Of a stretch of 64,000 bases of DNA, positions 1-12,610 are shown piece after piece. Below the pieces are notes generated by a model that did no database searches, was not told the origin of the DNA, and saw only the letters and a list, made by a program, of their open reading frames with translations. This stretch comes from Davidsoniella eucalypti (taxonomy: Eukaryota > Ascomycota > Sordariomycetes > Microascales > Ceratocystidaceae): NCBI GenBank assembly GCA_004009845.1, contig RMBW01000042.1, forward strand, positions 434,001-498,000. The letters run 5' to 3'. Position numbers and translations under genes: made by a program. The stretch's first letter is position 1. Every line of letters begins with the position of its first letter.

Positions 1-3000
1 AGATGAGATCACCGGTGGTATCTTTGGTAAAGGAAGTAAATACAAGTAAATAATACTTTGCTGGGCTAACTACTACGCAAGAAAATAAAAGCCAGCCGGT
101 CTAGACCAGTCTTGCTAGACGATCCATGTTGCTATCTAGGATCGTGTTTCTGATTCTCGGATTTCTACATCTCATACTTTTTTTCTCTTTAACAAGCCAT
201 ACTGCAATCGTGACAATGGCGTAATAAAAGAATATACATGGTTTCAGTTTTGCGATGGCGAACGAGTGTTTCCCGAGGCTAAATCTTGAAGAATCATATG
301 GCAAGCATTTGGTGTCACGTGTGATGTGCCCATGGCCGATTTCTTGGGATACCTATCAGTACGGTTGGTTGGACAAGTGTTGATGGGCCATGAGTGACTG
401 ATCATATTTTCTATTTGATCAAATCTCCCATGAATAAAGGGGAAACAAAGGCTACAGCAATCTATGTGTATTTGCCACTGCGCCTTGCTCGATCGTCTTA
501 CAATTGTTTCTATAGAACACCGTTCAAAGAACTCGAATGTTTGGTTCGGCGCTAACCAAGACTCTGGTTCGTGAGTTTCTTGTTGATTATTTTTATCTTG
601 GTACGCCATATACCAAGCCGTCATTATATCGACTCTATGACGGCGGCGTAAGACAAAACCGAAGCAGACGTACTCTGTTTAATACCCTAAAAAGAAAGCA
701 AGCTAACACGGTCCAAGGACAAGAATACAGACTCACGACTAAGAATAAAACCTTTCATCAGAATCAAAAGAACCGCCCCCTCGTAACCTAGCAAAGTTCT
801 TTGTTGCAGCGTCACAGCCAAGGTGTTATTACAGTGTTACAGCAGACGGAAAAAAAGAAAGAAATAAAAGAGATCAAGATGTGGGATGAATGTGATGTAT
901 TCCGACTAATGGCTATGCAACGTTCGGTCAGCAAGGAAACATTATAAATGGCAAGTATAAGAGCCGGAAAGATGCCGGAGCCAGAAGAAGATGTATACAT
1001 ATATCCCTCTGTAATTCTCCTTTCCCTATCTGCCTTGTACATGTAATATTGGACAGGATAGGCTTCAGAAACTACAGTTGCAATACGGAATAGCAGGGAA
1101 AAGAAGAAATTGCCACACAAGACCAGCGTCACCTATGCGGCATCGTTCGATCAGAGATTTATTCTTGCCTGGTTCACGGTTTATGTGCCCAAGAAAAAGT
1201 GCATCCAAGCCAAGCCCGGTTCTCCCATATTCTCCAGGGTTACAATATAGTTTGTGGCTACATGATGCCCTGGCAATGTTTACTTTCCCACAGCATACAT
1301 ACAGGGCAGGCCAAAAGAGTTACATTTCGGTATGTAGCGAAGAAAATAGGGGTGTGTTGTGCTAAATGGTATGCCGTAGTGATTGTTTGAACAAGCAAAT
1401 TAGAGCAGCAAAAGAAACAGTCTGCAAGCTGTAAAGTAATTGCTAGAGTCGAGCCTTGCAAAAATTTACACATATAATAATCAAAGTTACCACTATAAAT
1501 ATTATCCCGGAGGCCTGTTCAGTACTTCTGTTGGTGGTGCAACCTTCGGCATCGGCATCGGCTTCCCTTTGTTCCTGATAGCCCAGGGATTTCATTTGAA
1601 ACTGAAACCAGCTTTTACTTGTTCTCCATATCATTTAGAGTCCACCTGTCATCAAATTTTTACTGTCAAGGTTGTGCTGGCATGAGCCGTCCACAGTTCC
1701 AAAAAAAAAAAAAAAAAACAAGCTTGCATATGTGCTATACCCATCCTTGCACAGCATATTATTTTATGCATGGAAAAAAATGTCACCAGAAAGAAGAACT
1801 TCATGTACAACTATCAATGGTCAACTTGCTGTTCTGACCTAGAGTTCGCAGCAAGGGATTTGATGTCATCAGACAAGGCTTGAATTGATGCTATACAGGC
1901 CGTCCAAGTCATCTCTTCTTCTGTAGTCTCCCTTCCGTGCCTTACGAGAGTCACATTGGATATAGATATATAGCCCAAGTGTTTTCTTCGTTAAAAGTCT
2001 CCAAGAAACAAGAACACGAGTCCATGATTCACGATGCCATATCAAACGCCACGCGTGATCTTTGGTCATCATGCGTGATTCATCACCATGTGATAGGAAT
2101 GATGAAATATACCTTTTCAGTCTCACTAGGAATGATAAAATACAGCTCAAACTTTCGGTCTCTCGCCTTTTTATTTTATTTTTCCAAAACTCAATTCTAG
2201 ACTAAGACACGGCACGTTTTTTTTTTCATCCCGGGAAATTATTTGTGAATCTGGAGGTTACCGTCCTTCTCTCTTCAGGAACTCCTTAATTATAGGTCAC
2301 AATGCCTAATAAGGCTCTGTCGAGAGTCTCGGGACTTTGTATATTCGTCCTTCGGATGTTGGGAAGAGCCGGTGGCAATATCACATAAACATGTACGCCC
2401 TATTCCTTTCACATCTCTCGATATAGTTTTATGTATCTTGCTATTCTTCAAAGTTGTGCTCTGTTTTGCTTGGACATTTATCTCTCTCTGCCGCCAAGAA
2501 CTAACCAACTATAGGTAGCAACGTAACAGCTCAAGGAAGCAAGCTCTCTCACTCTATTGTGAAATATTTCCTATTCCGTTCACGGGGATGCCTCGTGTGT
2601 CTTTGTGTACCAGGACCAGCGTGAGCCAGTACAAACGATACCTTTACAGATATAATCAACTACATATTATGTAGTGGCTCTTAACATGTAAATACATGGT
2701 AAAAGTCTATTATTCGCACACCTAAATGCTATTGCCACGCTCGAGCCAGGGAGCAAACGATTGGCCACTGGAAGTTCTCTTTGTCTCTTTGTTTTTCGTT
2801 CCTTAACCCCAAATACGAACAGTCGCGGAAACCCCGCTTGAGCTTTATTCGTCGTTGTTCGTCTGTGTTTATGTTATGTGTTATAGTTATAGTTACAGTA
2901 TTACAATGCCAAAAGAAAAACGTCGGGAAAGGTATTTGAGTTTCCACCTTGCTCGGAAGAGAAAAGAAGAGCTATAAATTCTCCGACAAAGTAACACCGC

Positions 3001-6000
3001 CCAAGTCCAATCTCATTAGCCCAACAAGATGCTAGTCTGAATAAAGCAAAAGCCAAGTAGCCAAGATAGCAAAAGATGGCCTCACAGGCCAAGTCTACGC
3101 CCGCAAAGCCTGTTGTCAGTCCCCAGTCGCTTACAACTATAGCCAATATATGAGACAACTTGCCGTGTTCGTTGATAGGGCAAAACTAGTAAAAGTAAAA
3201 GCAAAACCCCCCCAAAAAAAAAAAACTTGTAAGAATAAGGATGGGAAAGCTTTGTCGGTTTGTTATACAGCAGTAGTGTATACCCTAACCCTATCAGCGT
3301 ATACATAGCAAAGGCATTTGTATATTAAAGTTGTCCTCCCACGCTGAGCCGATAAATGCTATATCCCACGCTCGCTTGACACCAAGAATTGCGTTGTCTA
3401 GAAACAGGGCGAGCAATAAAGGCAATAAAAAGGACAACACCCCGTGGTGAGTATGACTCTATATTCTAGTACTGGGTACTTCGCTTATGCGGGCGTGATG
3501 CATATTGAAGAATGTTTTTGGTACGATCCGCACCTGCGTTTTTAGCTAAAGTCATGTATGGGCGTGCTATAGGCACATGGATCTATATTTGAGTAGATTC
3601 AGTAGTAGCGGGATGGACCTCTTACGTATGTTACGATGAAGCTTTCGTTTCTCTTATCTTGGCTCAGTAACCAGAGTAAAGAGTAGGATCATGACTGTGG
3701 TTTTTTATTATTTTTTTTTTTTTTTTGGTTTGCTGGTCGACTGTACTGTTCCTACTTGCACCGGCTGTAGCGATCCGCCCCTTGTCAGTGCAGGACGTTT
3801 GCAGCAGTAGAACTACATAACGAACAAACGAAGAACAAATGTGAACAATGGGTACATGTATAGACGGATGGAGAAGAAAAGAGAATAGGCCAGGACAGAA
3901 AGGAATCAAGAGCGTGGTTGCATGTTGCTTTGGGCATGTCGTAGAAGGAAGCAATAGAAGGTTATTGACTGGCACAGAGACATGAGAGAGACTGAGAAGG
4001 CCAGCAGAGAAATACGACCAGGTGCGTGTAAAAGCAAGTGCATTATGTATGTATGTAGTATCAGCTATACTATGCACGCTCTGTTGCAACTGCAGGTCGC
4101 TGTAGAAAATGGTGTCCAGCCAGGCCTTGGACTGGAATGCTGCATATTTTTTTTTTCAGGTGACGATGGATTCTTTGAGATTTCCATCTGTTCTTGGTCT
4201 TTGTAAGACGTTCAAAAGCATGTAAACCACAGGATGGGGGTTGGAGATTCACTGAATAGCAGACACGACGGAGTACAAACTGAAGTATGCCATTCTCAAC
4301 TATACTGAAACAGTAGGATGCAGGGAGAAAATGGATATAATCCGGGTGAAATCATACGGGCTCCGTAGCAGATTAGAAGGGAAAGAAAAATACAGATATA
4401 CCACAGGCGGGTTTTTTTTCCTTTTTTCTTCCTCTTTGCTAGCATTTCTTTTTTTGGAAAGCTTTCCCAGGCCTATGTTTCTGGGATTCTCCCCTCCATC
4501 TTTTCCTTGAGCATTATTTTTTATTTATCTATTTGGTTTTCCGGCCCTGTCTGTATCTTTTACCGGGTCTTGTATTATTATTAAAAAATAAAATAAAAAT
4601 TCTCATTTTTTAATAGGGCCCCAGGACACTGGACTGGGCCTTATTTTGGGTGCCCCACCCGCACACACGCATAACAAGTCGCAGGCGATCTGAAATGATA
4701 TGGGTACACCTGTCATTGAAAACCCAGGCCAAGATGCTGGCTCGTATGGGTTGTTTGAGTCTCTCCTTTTAGTGGTTCTAGGTGCTGGAATGTGCCGTAA
4801 ATATGCCCTATCTCCAGCATGCTATTACTGGTGCTAGACAGTCTCCGTTGCTTTTCTTTTGTCTACAGCACACTTCGCCACGACATAGCCGACAGACGGT
4901 TCGTAGTTCGTCGACTAGTGGCTCGTTTCTCGACCAAACACACACAACCCCGAGAGTCTCTAGAGATAGCATCCGTCTAGATCGCAGCTATTATAGCCAT
5001 TAGTAGTTATGCGTGTGTAGTTGTACTCATTACAATAGCTATTCCAGCTTCTCCGTCGTCGAGGTTTCTGAAAGGTTAGGTAAGCAAAATCGAAGCATCA
5101 AGAGAGGTGTTTCGCCTCTCGTAAATTTAGCCAATCACAGGCCGTTAAGCCAACTCGACCTTGTCCCTGCCTTTATAGTTGCCTCCCTTCTATATTAACC
5201 TCCCGGCTAAACGCCTGGACCACCTCTTCTTTTAGGGTGGTATAGGCTTTATTCTATATCTCTACTGAGAAGGTCGCTAATTTGTTCGATAATGCTAGGT
5301 GATCTACAGTAGGAGAGAGCTCCAAATTGCCACAGGGTCTACTAATTCAAAGCTTAGTGAGTTCCGCTGAATAGCTAGTGTCACTGGTTAGGGTGTACAG
5401 GCTGTCTTGTATTCTGATCGTCTTAGTTTCTCCTGCCTTTCCTCTCTGAAGCCCGAGATGCGAGTCGGACAGTACAACCTCGAGGATGTTATGCTTTCTT
5501 TACACAGATGTCTTGTTTCCTTGCCCTGAGAGCCGATGCAGATGACGAAAGCAGCTTTAGGGTGCGCGGGTTTGGTTCGCGACTGGCATGGCTAGATGCT
5601 GGTGATGCAGCCATGAAGAGGCCAGCTTTGTTAGCTACCAAGGATAGAATTAAAGGATCAGCATATGGAGGAAAAAGAAAGCAAAAAATACCACTGGCGA
5701 ACCATAGTGTGCGAACCGCTTAGCCTGTGCCGTATATGGCGTGAGAATGCAAGATGGCACTGTTTCTGGCGTTATTGCTGTTCATCCGCCCGACTGGGTA
5801 GAGCGAAAGAAAGACAGTGTTTCCAGGACACTGGAAGACGGGTCTTATTCAAGAATCAAAAGAATCAGAAGAATGCATCGACTAGCTGTTGTTTCTAGCA
5901 CATACAGGCGAATACAAGTTGGTGTATGATCTTCGCATTCTTCTACAACTCGATCAGTGAAGTGTGCCTCTTGTTTTCGACAACTATCGACTGGCTGTCC

Positions 6001-7442
6001 TGTTTCTGCACTAGCGTCGCCTTTATCGCTCCAGGGCTTTCTTGCAGCGCCCGCCAGTTGAAATGAAGGGCGACCAGTGTCTTGTCGCAGGACCTTGAAC
6101 CGCGACTCGATAGCCAGCACAGGGCCAAATTTCTTTGCTCATCAGCATTAGCATATTAATATCGGTTGCCCTTTTGCTTGCTCTTTTCGGCCGGCAGCTG
6201 GAATAGGCTTGGCCAGCTATCAATCACCGAACCCGAGCAGGATCTGGTTGGGTATGCTGCTAAACACGCCTCCTGCCACGACCAATGGCTGGCCCGGGTT
6301 TGAAGTTGGGGTCGTCGAGACGCCAATGGGAGCGAGACAAAGCAAAGAAGCAGGACAGAAAGTCTGCTCGAAGCTTACACTTGTGCAATATGTGACCAAG
6401 CAATCAAGCAGCAAGAGTGCCGAAACAGAGTATCGGGATACCGCCCATCTGTGACTGGCCTGCCCAGCCTAGAGCAAATCCGCAGGCGTTATCACCAACA
6501 CATATGGTCTTCTGCGGCATGACTAGCTGGCCACTTGAAGCCACTTGACACGACGAGAAGCCATCCCATCGTAGAGACTCAAGCCTGCAGTTGGACAGAA
6601 CAGAAGAAGAAGTCGTCTGGGATACGCTAACGGGGGGTTTCTTGCGGCCGTAAACCTGGAGGAGGGGGTCATTCGCGGCATGGCGAGCAGTTATCCAGGC
6701 GCAGGGATTGCAGGTAGAAAAGAGAAGAAAAAGGCGTATCATGGGGGACAGGTGTGTCTGTATTAGAGCCAAGTGATGTTTCTTCCAAGCACCTTGCTCC
6801 TTCCCACATCTTGGCCGGGTACAAGGTTTGTCCATTGCTGCCTTTTCTATCATGTTATCGTTTTATTATATATTTTCCCTATAATCGAGGACGTGCTATT
6901 TGCTGTATTTGCTGCCGTGTTATTTTATTTTATTTTATTATTTTATCATCTTACTTCACCATCTGTTGCTGCACGAAGCGCAGACGTTCTGGATTACTGG
7001 GAACGCAATTCCCATTTGCCGTACAAGCCCGCGCCCTTTTAGTATCTCGACTTTCCCACCCATCGACGCACATCGTAGACCTCTTCTTCTTTCTGCTTCT
7101 CTTCCGAATTTGCCTTTCTCGAGTGAGCCGCCCAATATTCGTTTTCTTTCTTCTTTTCCCATCGAGCCCCGGAAAGAAGAGTCTCCTGCATACGCGCCTG
7201 TGTCCGTGTATGACTGTGATGGACATTGGCCGACTATTGTACGACTGATGCCATCATATCGACGCCAGCATCTCATCGCCGCACGAATCGACATCGCCAT
7301 CGACATCACCGACCCTCCGTACTATCGTCTTTCGACCGCTGTCCGCATCCTGCATCTCTAACCCAAGTCCGCTCTTTTCCGCATGCCATATATTCTCCCG
7401 ACGACCAGTTCTCCGACTACTTCGACCATCTTCCTCCTTCTG
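1..7442. other. Intergenic region with no supported gene
   Basis: I find no open frame with recognisable protein character, splice structure or RNA-gene signature here. The open frames present are short, low-complexity or overlapping and are best read as chance. The DNA is AT-rich with several homopolymer tracts (for example the A-run near 1700 and the T-run near 3715). From about 6.7 kb the plus strand becomes pyrimidine-rich, as expected for the promoter and leader of the downstream veA gene. A decayed repeat around 4.7-5.5 kb is possible from its change in texture, but no coding remnant could be read. Confidence 0.6.
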
Positions 7443-8271
7443 GTAAGTCTAGGCTTTGCGACGTCTTCGCAGCTCTTTCTTTTTCTTAGCTGCTTTGTTT
7501 TTATTGTTATTATTGCCCGCTGCCCTATTTTCTTTGCCCTGCCATTCTTCCGAACGACTGGCTTCGCATCCGCCCTGGCAGTACTGCGGCCTCCCTGAAC
7601 CGAGTAGAGAAAAGAATCCACGATCAACACAAAGTAGAGGCGACCCTGCAGCGGAGAAACACTGCTAAAAGCGCTGTTGTTGGCTGTCTGCCGAAACAGT
7701 CTGTGGCCCATTCAAGCGAAATCTCGTTGTGCACCTCCCATAACAAATCAGACAGGCGGTCCCTTCGCGGCCGCTGGCGCTGTAGGACAATCATTCACAC
7801 CGGTGCCATAGCTCTGGATCTGCGCTGATTGCTTTGCACACTTTGCATATTTCGCACATACCACGTAGTTGGTGGTCGATACACAGCATATTTGCCCGCC
7901 AGTTAATGCGATCAGTCGATTTGCTGCTGTTGTGTTTCTGAGCGTGCCCGACCGTTTGGTTTTGGAGTCTGTGGTCGCTCCTGCGATTAGTGACTTGTAT
8001 TCTAATTTGCTTGGTCTGAAATTACGGGAGGCGACCCAGGACCTAAATTTCAATCCCCCCCCATAACACGGAAGAGGGTGTTCCAAGACCTTTTTGAGAC
8101 CCGACCCAGCGCCTTGGGACCGTGTTTCCAGTGATTTCAAGCAAATACCCAGTCTGTTGGACGGTCAATCATCTTCTCTTTCTTCTGCTCGACTCGTTTG
8201 CTTTATTTTTTAATGCGTTGTCTACGAATTTGTGTCAAGCTGCAAACAATCGCTAACCACCACAATTACAG
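7443..8271 (+). promoter_or_regulatory. Possible intron in the 5' leader of veA
   Basis: A consensus donor GTAAGT lies at 7443-7448. A good acceptor, with a CTAAC branch-point-like word 14-18 bases before the AG, ends at 8271. Together they would remove about 830 bp and leave an 87-base leader segment before the veA start codon at 8359. The region between carries no convincing coding sequence. This is an inference from splice signals only; no transcript evidence is available and the donor could be unused. Confidence 0.35.
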
Positions 8272-8282
8272 ACTTAGTGCCG

Positions 8283-8303
8283 ATGATAGTGGGACATACC
8301 TAA
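8283..8303 (+). promoter_or_regulatory. Short upstream ORF before veA
   Basis: An ATG at 8283 opens a six-codon frame closed by TAA at 8301-8303. It lies 55 bases before the veA start, inside any transcript that includes the sequence after the 8271 acceptor. A minimal uORF this close to the start could lower or condition translation of the regulator. Function is inferred from position alone. Confidence 0.4.
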
Positions 8304-8358
8304 GCCGTACTAATTGTTCCTTCCTTCGCTCGCACTTGCGATAACAAATACCGCCGCA

Positions 8359-10297
8359 ATGGCTACGCAAATGAGACCCATCCAGCCCGATCACAGCATC
8401 AAAGATGATGTGAAGGGAATGTCCCGCCTTGCTGCCGGCATCGACTCCGATTGCGAGGCTTTCGAGCGCGTCACCAAGGGCGGCAGGAAGTTGCGTTACA
8501 AGCTCACCATTCTGCAGCAACCCGAGCGTGCTCGTGCCTGCGGTTCCGGCTCCAAATGTACGTTGCCGCCGTGCCTACCTACAGCATACAGATGCGATTG
8601 ACGACGACAATTTACTAACATTTTCATGTGTATTAGCTGCCGCCGACCGTAGACCCGTTGATCCCCCGCCTGTCGTCGAGCTCTTGATCTACGACATCAC
8701 CAACGGTCAGGAGAAGGACATCACTTTCTCGTACAATGTCAACTTCTTCCTGTTCGCCACCCTCGAGCACGCTCGCCCAATGGTCCATGGACGTGTGCAG
8801 ACTCCTGCTGCTACCAGCCCGCCTGTCTTGACTGGCATGCCCGTGTCTGGCATGGCCTATCTGGATCGCCCCAGTGTTGCTGGCTACTTTCTGTTCCCAG
8901 ACTTGTCCGTCCGCCACGAAGGTCGCTACAAGCTGGCCTTCAACCTGTACGAGGAGATCAAGGAGCCTGAAGATGGCGACGTCGAGCCCACCGAGAAGAA
9001 CTCCGACGTCAACAACAACCCCTCGTTTGACTGGCGCATGCAGATCAGATCGAACCCATTCACTGTCTACAGCGCCAAGAAGTTCCCTGGTCTAACTGAA
9101 AGCACTTTGCTCAGCCGTACTGTTGCCGACCAAGGCTGCCGCGTTCGCATTCGCCGTGATGTGCGTATGCGCAGACGCGAGACCAAGGACTCCAGTAGAT
9201 CTTCGAAGCGTGAAAGAGCCGAGCCTGAGCGTGTCAGCAGAACCCCCGAGCGTCCTCCTGTCAATGTCGAGCCTTACCGTGCTCGCTCTCAGAGCAGTCA
9301 CAGTGTGCACTCGGATCATGGCCGCCCGGTTGCGCCCATGCCTCCTTCCGGTCCTCCTTCGTACAATGGCGATAGAAGAGTCTCTGGTGCTTCTGAGACT
9401 TATCAAAGTTCCGTCACGCAGCCACCTCCCGCTTTCTCTAACCTAGCTGGACCTTCATCTCAGAGCCACTTGACCTTTGGCAAGCCTTCCACTGCGTCGT
9501 CTTACTCATACATGGCGCCTCAATCTGGAGCGTCGTCTTCTACACAGCCGCCCATGTCTCCTGGCAACTACAACAACTACGCACCAGTGCCAGCATACAA
9601 CTCATCCTACTCGGGAGCTCACAGACAGTCGCACGACTACAACCGTCACAACTCGACGTCTCATACCTACACTCCTCTAGAGCCTGATAACAAGCATGAG
9701 CGCCATTCGTCATACTCCACTGCTCAGCCGCCATCGTCCCCTAGCCCATACAGCGTATACTCGCAGAACTACAACTCCAACATGAGCTCTTCTAGCTACG
9801 TGAACAAGCCCAGCAGAAATACGTCGTTGCCTAGTATGGGCGAGATCATGAAGAACATTGATAGCGAACATGTTGAAAACCTCCCGTCTCAACCGCCTAA
9901 GCCTCCTCGCTGTCTTGACAACCTTCCTGGTCAGAGTTTGCCGGATATCGATCCTCGCGCTCCTCCTGCTCCAGATAGCATCTACCAAAATGCCCACATC
10001 GAGGCTGATGAACGCGAAGTCCATGTTCCTCCCACCGTCACACCTCTTGGCAAGGACAGAAAACGCCAGCGTCACACTTCACCCGCTGATATTCAGCGTA
10101 TTACCAACCACGGTCGTCCTACCGACATTCCCCCTTCTAAGCGGGCGTGGCAGCCTTCGGCTTACACCCAGCACATGTACTCTAGTGTGAACTACAACTC
10201 AGCACCACAGTCTTCACCACCGACTGAGCAACGCTACCTTCAGTACATGTCTGCAGAGGGATTCATGAAAGAGAAGCTTGAGAATACTTTTCATTAA
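8359..10297 (+). CDS. veA: Velvet-family developmental regulator VeA
   Basis: VeA is a fungal light-responsive regulator. In the studied family it enters the nucleus with importin, binds VelB and the methyltransferase LaeA, and links sporulation to secondary metabolism. Two exons, 8359-8557 and 8637-10297, joined across a 79-bp GT..AG intron, give 619 residues. The split falls inside the hallmark RACGSG...DRRPVDPPP segment, as expected in VeA. The velvet domain covers roughly residues 35-240 and includes the NFFLFATLE, GMPVSGMAYLDRP and FPDLSVRHEGRYKL blocks and the SRTVADQGCRVRIRRDVRMRRR basic end, a probable nuclear signal. The rest is a long Ser/Pro/Tyr-rich, presumably disordered tail with a PPKPP motif. 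The start at 8359 is the first in-frame ATG with a plausible context; upstream lie a short uORF and a possible leader intron. VelB or VosA are less likely given the RACGSG context and the length. Confidence 0.95.
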
Positions 10298-11486
10298 CGA
10301 ATGACCTGTGTTTCCGAGTTTTCCTTTTATTGACTTTCCTATCTCTTGTTTCTTCTATGGTGTTCCAAGGCTTTGATGATATGCCCTCTCATCCAACCCT
10401 GATGCAAATTAAAAACCGGTTAACATTTAGGCGGCGACATACTCTGTTACAGTACAACGGATCGGCTTTCTTTTGTTTTCCTATTCGTCTTTGAATCAAA
10501 ATCCACGGTACATGGCGTTTCTCTATTTCTTCCTTATATTTCAACCGATCTCTTCTATATACTATTTCTCCCTATTCTCCTCGCTTTCTCATGACTTCTT
10601 GGAGGCAAGGCATAATTCTTTATTATTCTGCTTTGTGCTACGACATTACCAAATTCCTCTCTGCGTTGGGTTCTGTTTTTCATTTTCTCCATTCTTCATA
10701 CGCCCCTTTTTATCTTATACCGGAGCTCTTTATCATGAGCACATTTTGACCTTTTTATTTATTTATTCTATCTCATCTTTTTCTACTCATTTCCTTTGTC
10801 ATTTGTTTTTTTATTCAATTTATTATTTTCCTATAAGTGCTCGGGATTTTGATCTACTCGGAGTTTTGTTTTTATTTTATTTGGTTTATCAGTTCCATGA
10901 ATCGAGATATTTCGGTATATCCTCAAGTTCATTATCTATATTTCTTTTCCCTTTACTGTAGACCATCTCAATGTATATATATATTATATTGAGATGATGT
11001 TATGACAGTTGTTCCATAGTTTTCTTTTCTTTTCACTCCATATTTGATCTTCAACTACTTGTTTGACTTTCTTCTTTTCCTTTGTCTATATTTACCCCAA
11101 TCAACCATTTTCCCACGCCCACCTACCCTCTATACTTCTCACATTTTATTTTTTTATTTTTGATCCATGCATTGTTTTATTTCGGAGTTCACTCAATAAA
11201 GTCAAAAAATATAATAAAACCTAGAGCGCTCAGAGTTTCAATGTATGGGACCATCAATAATCTTTTTACCTCACTTTGCCTTGATATGTAGTTGATAACC
11301 GTTTTTATACCAACATGGGATATTGCTTATGCCAATGTCGAATTCTTTCCCTCAATGAATTTTTGTATATCTCTTCTCCACTGTCGAACAATGTATGTAT
11401 GCATTGTAATGAATCTGTCTAAGCAAGTGATGATGTAAAACAAATATGTTTGTCAAGGACTCCGATCTTCGATGTGTAAAACTACG
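10298..11486. other. veA 3' flank and T-rich spacer
   Basis: Very T-rich plus-strand sequence with no convincing gene; the 162-residue open frame at 10473-10961 is a run of Phe, Ser, Tyr and Leu codons produced by the T-richness. It probably contains the veA 3' UTR and polyadenylation site. The right end is the target-site duplication of the first retroposon. Confidence 0.6.
10964..10996. repeat. Perfect inverted repeat, hairpin-forming
   Basis: Nine-base arms CATCTCAAT and ATTGAGATG at 10964-10972 and 10988-10996 enclose a 15-base AT-only loop. It lies about 670 bases after the veA stop. It could be a transcript-end structure or a chance feature of AT-rich DNA. Confidence 0.5.
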
Positions 11487-11501
11487 GAAGATGTCAATCT
11501 G
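11487..11501. repeat. Target-site duplication, left copy (retroposon 1)
   Basis: The 15-base word GAAGATGTCAATCTG here recurs exactly at 12586-12600. The two copies bracket retroposon 1 together with the element nested in it. Confidence 0.85.
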
Positions 11502-12414
11502 ATTTGATTTGATTTGATTATATTTAACGTCTACCTAAATCACTAAGATCATACGACGCCGGATTGGTTACCGGACAGATATTTAACGTCCTCCGCTCGA
11601 CAAGCTCAATAGCTTTGTATGTGCGGGACGAGACCGTCCCCTAGCCCCGAAGAACTAGTGGTCCATACCTCCACTATGAGCAGCAAAAACAAATACAAAA
11701 AAAAAAAAAAAAACCAGTGCATCCACAAAACTATTCCCCAAAAGACAGATCCACAAAACCAACTCCTAAGTGGAGCTACCATCCCCACTATTCAGTGAGC
11801 CTCCAAGAGGCCGGTGATCGTGGCCGTAAGAATGAAAATTTTGGCGTAATCGAGTCGGGTGCTATGGATGAAGCAACAGCGACAAGATTCCCGCGCCGCG
11901 GGGTCGGGCATCCGGAACCTTCAAAAGGCTGCCCGCCGTGTGTGAGTGTGGCTCCCTGAGGTGAGTGGATAGACTCGGGAGACCAACGATCGAAAAGGTG
12001 CGGGGTCGGTCGCTGGTGAGAACATCCCTCGAGAGGGGAAATCGGGCTCAAGGCCTCACGAAACGGTGCTTCGAAGACGACAAGTGTCGAAAAAGAAAAC
12101 GAGAATGGACAGCAGCATTGGGGATATGTGCTGGTCGCTCTTAAAACCCACGACGAAGGGGAAAAATTCGTCTTTGGACGGAGGGGGAGGTACTCGAACT
12201 CAAAGGTACCCCCCCGAGGTGATTTGATTTGATTTGATTATATTTAACGTCTACCTAAATCACTAAGATCATACGACGCCGGATTGGCTACCGGACAGAT
12301 ATTTAACGTCCTCCGCTCGACAACTCAATAGCTTTGTATGTGCGGGACAAGACCGTCCCCTAGCCCCGAAGAACTAGTGGTCCATACCTCCACTATGAGC
12401 AGCAAAAACAAATA

Positions 12415-12457
<43 letters not shown>

Positions 12458-12585
12458 CGTGCATCCACAAAACTATTCCCCAAAAGACAGATCCACAAAA
12501 CCAACTCCTAAGTGGAGCTACCATCCCCACTATTCAGTGAGCCTCCAAGAGGCTTACCCCCCCGAGGGTTGTAGGAGGGAAGGTT
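11502..12585 (-). mobile_element. Non-autonomous retroposon copy 1, interrupted by copy 2
   Basis: Removing the nested copy (12220-12554) and one of its duplicated target words leaves about 735 bp, almost identical to copy 3. Read on the minus strand, the element starts at a C/G-run near 12570 and ends at 11502 with repeated ATCAA units. That is the short-repeat 3' tail left by LINE-type target-primed reverse transcription. An A-run of about 17 bases lies near 11697-11713 (T-run on the sense strand). No reverse transcriptase is encoded. It differs from copy 3 at only about two percent of positions, mostly transitions, so it is young. It is flanked by an exact 15-bp target-site duplication. 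A SINE or an internally deleted LINE are both possible descriptions. Confidence 0.85.
12220..12554 (-). mobile_element. Retroposon copy 2, 5'-truncated, nested in copy 1
   Basis: This copy carries the same tail and body as copies 1 and 3 but stops about 335 bp from the tail, as expected of incomplete reverse transcription. It sits in the 5' part of copy 1 between exact 13-base duplications (TACCCCCCCGAGG at 12207-12219 and 12555-12567). Its internal A-run is expanded to about 40 bases, against 15-17 in the other copies. The nesting proves it inserted after copy 1. Confidence 0.85.
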
Positions 12586-12596
12586 GAAGATGTCAA

Positions 12597-12610
12597 TCTG
12601 TTGTGAATAT
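12597..12610. repeat. Target-site duplication, left copy (retroposon 3)
   Basis: TCTGTTGTGAATAT here matches 13343-13356 exactly. Its first four bases overlap the right-hand duplication of copy 1, so the two insertions used target sites about ten bases apart. Confidence 0.85.

Noticed and set aside
3283..3297. CCCTAACCCTA, telomere-like
   Set aside because: Only one and a half units, isolated; not a telomeric array.
3664..4089. 141-codon minus-strand frame
   Set aside because: Low-complexity Ser/Leu/Pro translation ending in a Lys run from a T-tract; no conserved pattern.
6404..6853. 149-codon minus-strand frame upstream of veA
   Set aside because: No domain, scattered Cys and Trp, overlaps plus-strand leader-like sequence; read as chance.
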